Shown here: positions 1 to 7,312 of the stretch, piece after piece
Position numbering within the stretch: the first letter of the stretch is position 1
Layout: each line of letters opens with the position of its first letter
Source: Parabacteroides sp. AD58
GTDB taxonomy: Bacteria > Bacteroidota > Bacteroidia > Bacteroidales > Tannerellaceae
Direction of reading: 5' to 3'
Assembly (NCBI RefSeq): GCF_023744375.2
Contig: NZ_CP146284.1
Span: forward strand, 682,001-746,000
DNA length: 64,000 nucleotides
Made by a program: the position numbers and the translations under genes
Notes under the pieces: generated by a model
The model's input: only the letters and a program-made list of their open reading frames with translations
What the model was told of the DNA's origin: nothing
The model's database searches: none

Positions 1-266
1 TTGGAAACCGAAAATGTCGTTTCATCCAATATATAGAAGAACGAATCCACACGACAAATGTCTTTGATGTTTCCGATGTATCCGGCCGTATCGGTATGCA
101 ACCGGATTGTCTGTACGTTACATCCCAAGTCTTTTAACTCCAGAGTTTTTCCTACGAAGTCCTGGATAGATACGATTTGTACTTTACCTGGGTTTTCTTC
201 CGTCCTGTTCTGGCAGGAACAAAGAGCAAAGATAGTGGCTAAAAACAGAATGTACTTTTTCATCAT
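1..266 (-). CDS. 6-bladed beta-propeller lipoprotein, N-terminal part (runs off window)
   Basis: Reading leftwards from ATG at 266 (a second in-frame ATG follows at once) gives 88 residues before the window edge. The N-terminus is a lipoprotein signal: MMKKYILFLATIFALCSC, with Cys as the likely lipidated residue, followed by an Asn/Glu-rich linker. The visible mature part contains LELKD and GYIGNIKDICRVDSFFYILDE. This resembles the first blade of the Bacteroidota 6-bladed propeller lipoproteins encoded by the genes ending at 5095 and 7313. It is the last visible gene of the propeller run and starts 5 bases after the stop of the small lipoprotein gene. Substrate or partner is unknown. The rest of the gene lies outside the window, so the family call rests on the N-terminal blade and context. 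Confidence 0.7.
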   Translation of the reverse strand, partial: MMKKYILFLATIFALCSCQNRTEENPGKVQIVSIQDFVGKTLELKDLGCNVQTIRLHTDTAGYIGNIKDICRVDSFFYILDETTFSVS

Positions 267-270
267 GAAC

Positions 271-522
271 TTATAGTTTAATCTTCATATTTATCAATAT
301 TGGATTTTCATCTCCTTTTGCGTCCTCTAATATCGGAATCAGTCGTTTATACTCGTTGCATTCATTTGAATCCACAAATAAGGAAAAGGCCAGACTGTCT
401 TGTACCTGTTCACTTTCCAAATCGATTTGGATGGATTGACTTAGACTTTCCTTTTTGGCATGTTGGCAAGCATTCAGACTTCCCCATACACCTAGAATCA
501 ATAGTACTTGAATGAATTTCAT
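271..522 (-). CDS. small lipoprotein of unknown family (83 aa)
   Basis: MKFIQVLLILGVWGSLNAC is a clear lipoprotein signal peptide, with Cys19 as the predicted lipidation site. Only about 64 mature residues follow: acidic and polar, with a single further Cys in the stretch FVDSNECNEYK, and ending ILINMKIKL. I recognise no domain. The gene sits between two propeller lipoproteins on the same strand, 5 bases upstream of the next start and 25 bases after the preceding stop, so it is very probably co-transcribed with them. It could be an intact small lipoprotein or the 5' remnant of a longer gene. No in-frame continuation is visible because the next start follows at once. Confidence 0.6.
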   Translation of the reverse strand: MKFIQVLLILGVWGSLNACQHAKKESLSQSIQIDLESEQVQDSLAFSLFVDSNECNEYKRLIPILEDAKGDENPILINMKIKL

Positions 523-547
523 AAGTCGTTTCGTTATCTGTTAATAA

Positions 548-1633
548 TTATAAGTTTGTACTCTTTTTATTGAGCCCTAACTCAAATTTCAAGATATGAA
601 ATTCGGGTTGATCACTTATTCCATATAAAATTTGATTCTGTTCATCTATGGTAAAACAAAATATGGATTGATCCAATTCGTAACGGCAAACAGGTTTTCC
701 GTCCTTGTCAAAAACAAAGAGATGTCTTTTTAGATAATTCATTTTTTCCGGATTAAAATATTCACCGGAATATAAGACATAGATCTTGTCGCTTGTGGCT
801 AGAGGGGAAAAATATGCGTCTCTGGACTTTCCTGCAACAGAGCTGACGTGTACATTGGTTCCGTGCAACATTTGTTTCACGGCAGGGAAAAACTTTTCAG
901 GCCCATGTATCCTTTTTAATAGCTTGCCTTGCAGGTCATATTGTTCAATCAAATCTGTTTGCATGTAGAATAAGAAGACCGACTTTTTGTCGGGACTGAG
1001 TACTAGATTGGCCCGAAAGCCTTCTAACAATTCGAATGGAGATAATTCTTCTTGCCAAGTCGGGAATTCTCCAGCCGTTTCCAGAAAGATTCCGTTTTTG
1101 TCGTAATGTGAAATTCTTTTCTTACGGATGTCTCCGGCCAATGTCAGAAAACTGCTATCTGGTAAAGATACCAATGAACTGTATGGATCTTGAAGCCTGA
1201 CAACTTTCTCGGCCATCAGTTCTGAAGGGGCTATATTTTTGATGAAGTCCGAACGCTTGTACCGATGTACTGCACTTTTACGCAGATCAGACACCCACAA
1301 AGAAGAATCGTCTGTCCATACATTGTTTATCCATAAATATTCATCCGGTCCGTTACCAAACGTGAAATAACTTCCTGCTTTCTGGAAATGATCCACCTCA
1401 TAGAAATGTAACAGATAGTCTTCCGAATCGTCTTTTAAGATCAGCTTCTGATCGGTAAAATAACAACGGCTGGGACGTAATAATTCTTCATCCAGTTTCA
1501 CTTCCGTTCCATGAACTGGATAAACAGCAGGGAAGTCGTTCCATTCCAAAGACGTCGAATCCGTATATTTCAAGCTGGGTTGGCAGGATGTAAACCCTAC
1601 GAATAAACATAATGTAACCAGATAGTTTTTCAT
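548..1633 (-). CDS. 6-bladed beta-propeller lipoprotein (TolB-like/BF3164 type)
   Basis: 361 residues from the ATG at 1633. This start puts the signal MKNYLVTLCLFVGFTSC first, with Cys17 lipidated, and lies one base beyond the stop of the upstream gene. A longer reading would add nine non-signal residues. The mature part is all beta by appearance. It has the hallmark motif FGNGPDEY near residue 90, followed by blade-like repeats such as SSLWVSDLRKSAVHRY, GDIRKKRISHYDKNG and LFVFDKDGKPVCRYEL. Proteins of this type are exported, surface- or periplasm-facing lipoproteins found in tandem in Bacteroidota. Their ligands are not established. Expected to be part of the minus-strand propeller operon. 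Confidence 0.8.
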   Translation of the reverse strand: MKNYLVTLCLFVGFTSCQPSLKYTDSTSLEWNDFPAVYPVHGTEVKLDEELLRPSRCYFTDQKLILKDDSEDYLLHFYEVDHFQKAGSYFTFGNGPDEYLWINNVWTDDSSLWVSDLRKSAVHRYKRSDFIKNIAPSELMAEKVVRLQDPYSSLVSLPDSSFLTLAGDIRKKRISHYDKNGIFLETAGEFPTWQEELSPFELLEGFRANLVLSPDKKSVFLFYMQTDLIEQYDLQGKLLKRIHGPEKFFPAVKQMLHGTNVHVSSVAGKSRDAYFSPLATSDKIYVLYSGEYFNPEKMNYLKRHLFVFDKDGKPVCRYELDQSIFCFTIDEQNQILYGISDQPEFHILKFELGLNKKSTNL

Positions 1634-1634
1634 T

Positions 1635-2243
1635 TTATTTGGTATTTGTCTGATTGGCATGATAAAAAATAAGGAAGTATCGTTCTAATCGGGAAAAAGG
1701 AAAATCTTTCAAGGATTTGTTTTTCTCAATGAATGCTTTAATCCAGTTCTCTTGTTTCGGATGGATGGAGTCTTCTTCGTAAATTAGGCAAAGCGGAATA
1801 TCTTGGTCGTATATAAGTGTTGGTTCGTATGGAATATATACATAATTCAGATGTTTTCCACTTCGGGGCATGCACTGACGGTGGGAGAATCCGCCATTGG
1901 GCTTGAGGGCAAAAACCCGGGTTAATGAAGAAGAGGTGGTATCAACAACCAGTTCCCAACGTATTTTGGCTCCTTTACCTGAGAAAGCTAACTCCATCGG
2001 ACCAAAAGAATCGTCTATCCTTTTCCCTTGCAGGTATTCAACCAGCATGATTATGTATTTGGTTTCTTCTTTATCGACCACATGTCTGATTTTATGTCCG
2101 ATGGCTTCGCTGGAAGGACCTTCTAAAGGCCACTTTTCCCCCGGGGCGATAGTTTGTAAACGATATAAAGATCTTTGTTTCACTTGCGACCATGTACAAA
2201 TGGGCACTAAAAGAAGTAATAAGAATAAGTAGTATTTTTTCAT
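1635..2243 (-). CDS. secreted protein of unknown function (202 aa)
   Basis: The N-terminus MKKYYLFLLLLLVPICTWSQ is a type I signal peptide, probably cut after Ser-Gln, with no lipobox. This sets it apart from its lipoprotein neighbours. The mature part (about 180 residues) begins QVKQRSLYRLQTIAPGEKWPL and contains a beta-rich middle (IRWELVVDTTSSSLTRVFAL) and a conserved-looking GFSHRQCMPRSG segment with one Cys. The C-terminal third is helical and charged. I do not recognise a family. It overlaps or abuts the propeller gene downstream (one base between stop and next ATG), implying translational coupling. A role linked to the neighbouring propeller lipoproteins is inference only. Confidence 0.65.
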   Translation of the reverse strand: MKKYYLFLLLLLVPICTWSQVKQRSLYRLQTIAPGEKWPLEGPSSEAIGHKIRHVVDKEETKYIIMLVEYLQGKRIDDSFGPMELAFSGKGAKIRWELVVDTTSSSLTRVFALKPNGGFSHRQCMPRSGKHLNYVYIPYEPTLIYDQDIPLCLIYEEDSIHPKQENWIKAFIEKNKSLKDFPFSRLERYFLIFYHANQTNTK

Positions 2244-2365
2244 GATGACATATTTTATTTAAAGGTTGTGCTATAAAAATTACCATAGCACAGGCCTTTT
2301 TGTTTTAACCTCTCATATATCTACCCAAAAACGCACCAGCTTGTAGGGAAGCTTTTCCGGAATAG

Positions 2366-3505
2366 TTAGTTGGGACTTACGATTTCCATCACCAGATTGT
2401 CTGTTTCGTTAGGACTTTGCGGGCCGTCCACAAAAAAGGCTATTCCGGATGGAGTTACGCTCCAACCTGTATAAGGATTGTAGATTCCTTGTGGAAGGAC
2501 TGTTTCTTCTAAAGATTGAAAAGCCGAATCGAAAAACATGGCATAAAGGGATCGTTTATAGACGACTTCTTCTGGATGATTGGCATCGGGCAGATCAATC
2601 GGTCCCGCATGCAAACGGACGTACATTTTTAAAGAAGGAATATACATCACATCATAAAAATGCGGGTTTTCGAATCCGTGTTTTACCCATGCGGAATAGT
2701 CTGTTTTAGAAGAACATTTATTAGCCTTGTTGGGAGTATATTCACTATCGGCTTCGATTGTTTTCCGACTGCCATCTTGCCTATTTAATATATAAATATG
2801 TGATTCGATGGGATAGTTATAGATGATATTTTCTCCGATAAAACTGACGTTGGGTTCGCTCATGTTGGCATATCCTTCGTCAATGTTAGGTTCTACAACC
2901 GAAGCTGATAGATCAAAACTGGAAACCTCTTGGTTGGACAGGCTGATCTCTTTTACTTTGAAACGGGTCGGCTTGACGCTTTTGTCTTTTATAGTACATA
3001 GTAGAGATTGATGGTTGGGGTCGTATCCTAAATGGATGGTTGACATGGTATGATTGGTGCGGATGATCAGTTCTTCCCCTTCGTCTAAGTACGCTTTCAG
3101 GTCGATGCGTTTCACCACGTCCCCGGTGCGGTTTAAGAGGAATACGTTTTGAGATTCATCGGACAACCAGATAGAGTCCTTTGAATGGTAATAAATGCCT
3201 GTAGGCCGGACGATTGCTTGAGGGCCTTCCGGTTGTAATGGTATCTGGGTAATTTGCTTGGAAGTTAAGTCAATACAATCTAATGCATGTTCTTTGTAAT
3301 TATATCCGATTAATTCTGGTAAGGAACCAGACTGGTTGAAAGAAGTTAAGTAATAAGATTTTAATTGTAGGACATCCGAGGGTGGAAAATTTATTTCCTC
3401 CCGCTTGATGTCAACACTTTCAACACGCATCGTTTTTTTATTCGCTTGGCTACATGAGAGTATCAAGAGAAATAGACTGATGTAATAAAATATTGAAGTT
3501 TTCAT
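2366..3505 (-). CDS. DUF4221-like beta-propeller lipoprotein
   Basis: 379 residues. The signal MKTSIFYYISLFLLILSC places the lipidated Cys at 18. The body reads as a propeller: YNYKEHALDCIDLTSKQ, SIWLSDESQNVFLLNRTGDVVKRIDL and IESHIYILNRQDGSRK look like successive blades. The C-terminal NPYTGWSVTPSGIAFFVDG and the LPELIGYN / HALDCID pairing resemble Bacteroidota DUF4221 proteins. That assignment is from memory of the family, not a search. The gene starts two bases after the stop of the NVEALA peptide gene, so the two are almost certainly translated from one mRNA. NVEALA genes commonly neighbour propeller proteins of this kind. Function unknown. Confidence 0.7.
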   Translation of the reverse strand: MKTSIFYYISLFLLILSCSQANKKTMRVESVDIKREEINFPPSDVLQLKSYYLTSFNQSGSLPELIGYNYKEHALDCIDLTSKQITQIPLQPEGPQAIVRPTGIYYHSKDSIWLSDESQNVFLLNRTGDVVKRIDLKAYLDEGEELIIRTNHTMSTIHLGYDPNHQSLLCTIKDKSVKPTRFKVKEISLSNQEVSSFDLSASVVEPNIDEGYANMSEPNVSFIGENIIYNYPIESHIYILNRQDGSRKTIEADSEYTPNKANKCSSKTDYSAWVKHGFENPHFYDVMYIPSLKMYVRLHAGPIDLPDANHPEEVVYKRSLYAMFFDSAFQSLEETVLPQGIYNPYTGWSVTPSGIAFFVDGPQSPNETDNLVMEIVSPN

Positions 3506-3507
3506 GA

Positions 3508-3729
3508 CTAATTACAATAGGTTGGACTATAATATGTAGGACGTTCACTATTTTCAGAGAATACACATTCGTTTCCCCAAGAAGAAGGGCAGGGGAATAA
3601 ATGGTATAAAGAAGGTTTCTCTCCAACGGCCAACGCTTCCACATTGACCAATGCCAATTCAGATAAATCTTCACTTTGTTTACTTTGCTGGTAATTCCAA
3701 CCAGCAGTTGCTTTCATTGCTGTTTTCAT
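3508..3729 (-). CDS. NVEALA family peptide (73 aa)
   Basis: The signature LSELALVNVEALAVGE lies at about residues 22-37 and matches the Bacteroidota NVEALA family, small putative secreted peptides. After the Gly-Glu the peptide has three Cys in about 36 residues (FPC, NEC, TYC) and is rich in Tyr, Ser and Pro, as in other family members, which have variable Cys-containing tails. The odd point is the N-terminus: family members normally begin with a Lys-rich start and a hydrophobic stretch, whereas here MKTAMKATAGWNYQQSK is short and barely hydrophobic. An in-frame TAA (the stop of the preceding gene, 19 bases upstream) rules out a longer form. Promoter not separate; operonic with propeller genes on both sides. 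No maturase or peptidase gene is adjacent. Confidence 0.8.
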   Translation of the reverse strand: MKTAMKATAGWNYQQSKQSEDLSELALVNVEALAVGEKPSLYHLFPCPSSWGNECVFSENSERPTYYSPTYCN

Positions 3730-3748
3730 TGTCTTTTTTTAATGGGGT

Positions 3749-4759
3749 TTAAACATATTCAGATATATCGATACGCAAGATAGCGGGCTCTGGCTCATAA
3801 CAAGAGACATAAATAGTTCTCTCGTCTTCCGAGACTTCTATCTTCCCTAAAGAATCGTTGTTGGTAACACGGAAATTACGCAGTAATTTTCCATTATGAT
3901 TAAACATGAGTATGTGGTTGAAGATGCGTTTTTCATCTGTCGGTAAACAACCTTTATATATGGCAAAGATATAGTTCTTCGTCATTTTGATGCTACAGAA
4001 ACCCTCTTTCATGGATTTATCCAGCTGATTGTCTTCAAATTTGAGTGGTTGTAAATAATATTCCCATTTCAGGGTGACATCTTTTTCTCCGGTTTGTTCA
4101 TAACAAGCCAAGTAGCCAAATTTAATCATCGCCTGCACGAATGCATTACCGTGTGATGCCAATAGACTTGAAAAGATTCCCATTTGATAGCGGTTTTGAT
4201 CAGGTACAACTCCGCCAAAATTATTCAGAGAGTCTAATTGTAAATTCAGAAGCATAAGAGGGTTCGGCGTATTTATAATGGAATTTGCCACCACCTTTCC
4301 ATTTGCAAGAACAGTTCCATGCGTAAAAGCATACTTAAATCTGCTGAAAGCATAGTCCTTTATATACGATAAATTGGAAAAGCTGTCTTTCTTTTCAATG
4401 TTATATTGGTGAACTATGAATCGGTTTTCGTCATGAATAAATATCTTATTGTCGTATTTACCCCAAGGAATAGGATAATCACCAAACTCACCAGGTCCGT
4501 TTCCCCGTGCTCCCCATTCTTTAATAAGATGCCCGTCTTTCGGATCTAAGATTATAATTGGATAGTCTCCTTGATAAACAAAAACATATAGTTTATTATT
4601 TATTAGGTTTATGTCCAAAGGATTTCCCATAATTACTTCATTGGGATAACTAACGGCTTCAATTGGGGTTTCTTCTCCTAATTCCAATAGATGATTCGGA
4701 TCATTTGTTGTACAAGCCGCGCAAGCCAAGAACGCGATGAAAGCAAAAAGTCTCTTCAT
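3749..4759 (-). CDS. 6-bladed beta-propeller lipoprotein (TolB-like/BF3164 type)
   Basis: 336 residues from ATG at 4759, chosen because it opens with the signal MKRLFAFIAFLACAAC (lipidated Cys16); the longer frame adds 13 residues before it. The motif WGARGNGPGEF near residue 80 is the hallmark Gly-x-Gly-Pro-x-Glu turn of these propellers. Later segments (NKIFIHDENRFIVHQYNIE, HILMFNHNGKLLRNFRV, IYVSCYEPEPAILRIDI) look like blades. It lies 19 bases upstream of the NVEALA gene. Upstream (4760-5094) is a repeat-containing gap, so it could have its own promoter, but I see no strong TAnnTTTG element there. Ligand unknown. Confidence 0.8.
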   Translation of the reverse strand: MKRLFAFIAFLACAACTTNDPNHLLELGEETPIEAVSYPNEVIMGNPLDINLINNKLYVFVYQGDYPIIILDPKDGHLIKEWGARGNGPGEFGDYPIPWGKYDNKIFIHDENRFIVHQYNIEKKDSFSNLSYIKDYAFSRFKYAFTHGTVLANGKVVANSIINTPNPLMLLNLQLDSLNNFGGVVPDQNRYQMGIFSSLLASHGNAFVQAMIKFGYLACYEQTGEKDVTLKWEYYLQPLKFEDNQLDKSMKEGFCSIKMTKNYIFAIYKGCLPTDEKRIFNHILMFNHNGKLLRNFRVTNNDSLGKIEVSEDERTIYVSCYEPEPAILRIDISEYV

Positions 4760-5094
4760 ATTGTTTCGTTTTATTGGTATAGATTGTTCCAGTCTCATAA
4801 TAGAAAAATCCTTATGTTTGAATTATATACTTTCTCGAATAGTTCTCCATGTTGCCTGATTCACAAAACTAGGTTTTGTTTCACGAAGAAGCAAATAATA
4901 ACCCCTTATATTTTTCTTATAAAATTCTTATATGGGAATATAAGAATTTTTCTCGTTGTCTATTAATCTTTTGATAGTAGTCGTAAAGCTTTTCTATATA
5001 TGTGATAAAGCTTTTTCATATATATCATAAAGCTTTTTGACAGATATGCTAAAGCTTTTCGACAGCTGTCAAAAATATAAAAGGTAACGAGTTT
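4760..5094. other. gene-free gap (335 bp) holding a palindromic repeat element
   Basis: No coding region is supported here. Next to the gene start is AT-rich sequence, then a perfect 13-bp inverted repeat at 4921-4933 / 4938-4950 (AAAATTCTTATAT, loop GGGA). It abuts the larger iterated palindrome described separately at 4952-5091. The gap separates two same-strand propeller genes, so it may hold a terminator or processing site for the gene ending at 5095 and a promoter for the gene starting at 4759. Confidence 0.6.
4952..5091. repeat. iterated palindromic repeat, copy A (22-bp period, AAAGCTTT)
   Basis: Four 22-bp units start at 4984, 5006, 5028 and 5050, each opening TAAAGCTTTT. AAAGCTTT is itself palindromic. 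The alternate half-units are also palindromic or nearly so, the clearest being GACAGCTGTC at 5061-5070, so palindrome centres recur every 11 bp. The array is enclosed by inverted flanks TTTTGATAGTAGTCG (4969-4983) and CGACAGCTGTCAAAA (5060-5074), and further out by CTCGTT (4952-4957) and AACGAG (5086-5091). Copy B lies between glyA and clpC. In both copies the last AAAGCTTT is exactly 30 bp from the AAnGTAACGAG end. Confidence 0.85.
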
Positions 5095-6300
5095 TTATTC
5101 CTTTATCTGGTATTTTACAATGATCGGATTATCGTCTTCCTGAACTGCCTGCAATTTTTTTTTATTCACATCATCCAAAAGATTGGTATCGATGTATTTC
5201 TCTATTTCCTCTGGTTGAATGATTGATGTTAAAGTATTTCCTTCCAGATGGGTACAATAGCTTAACCGCTTTTTATGTTTATCGGTTTGTAATAGGGTAA
5301 CTCCGTTCGTCCGATTATAAAGGACAGTCATCCTTTTTCCTTTTTTCATCATATATAAATACAAATAAGAATCATTGCAAAGCTTGATAAGTGGAATCGG
5401 ATATTCAGAGCCAAGTAAATATGTAGTTACATCGTTCAATGTCTGAATTGTTTTCTCAAGTGTATTGCGATCCGTTTGGGTGGCTGACATATTTCCAAAA
5501 CGATTTATGAGTTCTTCTTTGCTTATCATTCCATTCTCTATTGAGAAATTAATGGCTGGAGTCAGTTTGTTTTCTTTTGTGTCTACTTTATAAATGTGAT
5601 AATTGAGGTTATTGGGCGAGAAGTATAAGTCGCCGTTTTTCTTGAAGAATGGAGGATATCCTAAAGTCAACGAACATATAAAATCTTTCTCATAACTGTT
5701 TATTGCGATAATCTCATTCTTTTCGTAGTCACAAAAATATAATGCAGCATCATTTGCTTTCAAGATAGTAGGTTGCAGTATATAAGTATTCTTACCTATT
5801 GGATAACCTTTTGAATAAGTTTGATGGCTATCAGAGTTAAGTACGCGTTTCCGTATAAACTTGAAATCCGTGTTGTAACTATATATTGTACCATAGGGAC
5901 TTAATATATCAATACTTTTGGTGAATGGATTATAATTGGCATCAGCTAATATCTGATATTCTTTAGGACCTTTTCCCCGGCAGTTCTTGGAATCAGCAAT
6001 GAATTCTCCGTTTTCGGAAAACAGAGACACGGTTTGTTGCTCGTCAATAATTAAATAGGCATTGAGGTCTTCACAATATACAACCTGATCGTATTGATCT
6101 AAAAGGCAATTATCATTAGTTTCCAAGGGTATAATTTCTATTTTGTCAATAAACGATTGAGTTTCCAAGTCCTGACAATTATCTATATCAATGGAAATAG
6201 ACGATGAATCAATGGATTCTACATGATTCGTATTGCATGAAGCGCAGATCAGGCTTATTGAAAGCGCGAAATAACTTAGTATTTGTCTTATCTTTTTCAT
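5095..6300 (-). CDS. 6-bladed beta-propeller lipoprotein (DUF5128 type)
   Basis: 401 residues. The signal MKKIRQILSYFALSISLICASC gives lipidated Cys22. Residues about 50-65 contain IEIIPLETNDNCLLDQYDQV, the typical start of the Bacteroidota 6-bladed propeller family, shared almost word for word with the gene ending at 7313 (IPLETNDSCLV). The turn motif RGKGPKEYQ follows near residue 110. Blade-like repeats continue to about residue 360 (YLIIDEQQTVSLFSENGEF, SIDILSPYGTIYSYN, YLYMMKKGKRMTVLYN). The two IPLETN genes look like duplicates. It lies 8 bases downstream of the preceding gene's stop, in the same operon. Outer-membrane or periplasmic lipoprotein; ligand unknown. Confidence 0.82.
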   Translation of the reverse strand: MKKIRQILSYFALSISLICASCNTNHVESIDSSSISIDIDNCQDLETQSFIDKIEIIPLETNDNCLLDQYDQVVYCEDLNAYLIIDEQQTVSLFSENGEFIADSKNCRGKGPKEYQILADANYNPFTKSIDILSPYGTIYSYNTDFKFIRKRVLNSDSHQTYSKGYPIGKNTYILQPTILKANDAALYFCDYEKNEIIAINSYEKDFICSLTLGYPPFFKKNGDLYFSPNNLNYHIYKVDTKENKLTPAINFSIENGMISKEELINRFGNMSATQTDRNTLEKTIQTLNDVTTYLLGSEYPIPLIKLCNDSYLYLYMMKKGKRMTVLYNRTNGVTLLQTDKHKKRLSYCTHLEGNTLTSIIQPEEIEKYIDTNLLDDVNKKKLQAVQEDDNPIIVKYQIKE

Positions 6301-6308
6301 GAGTATGT

Positions 6309-7310
6309 TTATTTTAATGTATAATAGGAAATAGCTTGTGCTTTATTGGGTAACGAACGGACCACATAACAGGTCTTGTTGTCGTTGGTTACACTCATTG
6401 TCCGTATATACGAATCTAATTGCCACGTTTTATAAGGTTTTCCATTCCAGTGGAAAGCAATCAGATAGGTCGGTGTTGCGTAATCGGCAGATCTTGAATA
6501 CAGACAATACAAATAATCGGGAGTACCGCAAACGTCCAGCAAACATTTTGTTGTATTCTCTGTATCCAATGCTCCGGTTTCTTTCAGTTGAGGATAAATA
6601 CGTTCCTGACCTATGCGAATATTCGTTTCTATGTTTCCTTCCAAATCGTAAAAGGTAACATAATTAGTGAACCGATAGGCGATAGCTGCCCGATCCTTTT
6701 TTTCATGGACGCACAGTTCACATAAATAACAATCTGGTTTATATGCCAGCTGCCGATGGACGCAAGTATCTGCTTCTACCCAATAGTAACCTTCAGATGT
6801 ATTATAATAATAAAAAGGATAAGGCAAGTCTGGTCGGAACGGAACCGCATAAATCTCTTTTTGGGTGCGATTGTATTGAAAACTGTTGCATACATCGAAT
6901 AATGGATCTTCAGCTTGCAGCTGCCAGTTGGTGTTTTCCGGAGAAAGGCGATAAAAGAGAGAATTATTATCTGCCAATAAGATTACCTCATCAGTAGTTA
7001 CTTCTTTCCGGAAATGTGGTTTCCGCAATATTGCTTCTTGATAAGTTGCTGGGTCTACAACAAACACAGGAGAATCGTATTTCCCTTTTTCATAAACTGT
7101 TAGTTGCGTATCATTCTCCTGGTTTAAGATAGCTAGATGTGTATCCGTCGCTTTAATATCATAAATATAGTTATTGGAATCTTTCTCAAATAAAAGAGTT
7201 GCCTGGAGCGGTTGCGCCTCATCCAGTAATAATGTTTGGTAATCAGACTGACAGCTGGTCAGCAATAGGCAAGCAAATAACGATATAAACCAGTGCTGTT
7301 TCATACTCAT
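6309..7310 (-). CDS. beta-propeller-like lipoprotein
   Basis: 333 residues. The signal MSMKQHWFISLFACLLLTSC is a lipoprotein signal (Cys20). An alternative ATG at 7304 would remove only two residues. The mature part is beta-rich with repeated segments that look like blades (IYDIKATDTHLAILNQENDTQLTVYE split over two strands, VTFYDLEGNIETNIRI, MSVTNDNKTCYVVRSL). A Cys-rich spot CYLCELCVHEK near residue 195 is distinctive. It lacks the Gly-x-Gly-Pro-x-Glu turn of its neighbours, so it is a more distant member of the TolB-like type, or a separate lipoprotein family with the same fold. The start lies 2 bases from the stop of the upstream gene: co-translated. Confidence 0.7.
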   Translation of the reverse strand: MSMKQHWFISLFACLLLTSCQSDYQTLLLDEAQPLQATLLFEKDSNNYIYDIKATDTHLAILNQENDTQLTVYEKGKYDSPVFVVDPATYQEAILRKPHFRKEVTTDEVILLADNNSLFYRLSPENTNWQLQAEDPLFDVCNSFQYNRTQKEIYAVPFRPDLPYPFYYYNTSEGYYWVEADTCVHRQLAYKPDCYLCELCVHEKKDRAAIAYRFTNYVTFYDLEGNIETNIRIGQERIYPQLKETGALDTENTTKCLLDVCGTPDYLYCLYSRSADYATPTYLIAFHWNGKPYKTWQLDSYIRTMSVTNDNKTCYVVRSLPNKAQAISYYTLK

Positions 7311-7312
7311 GC

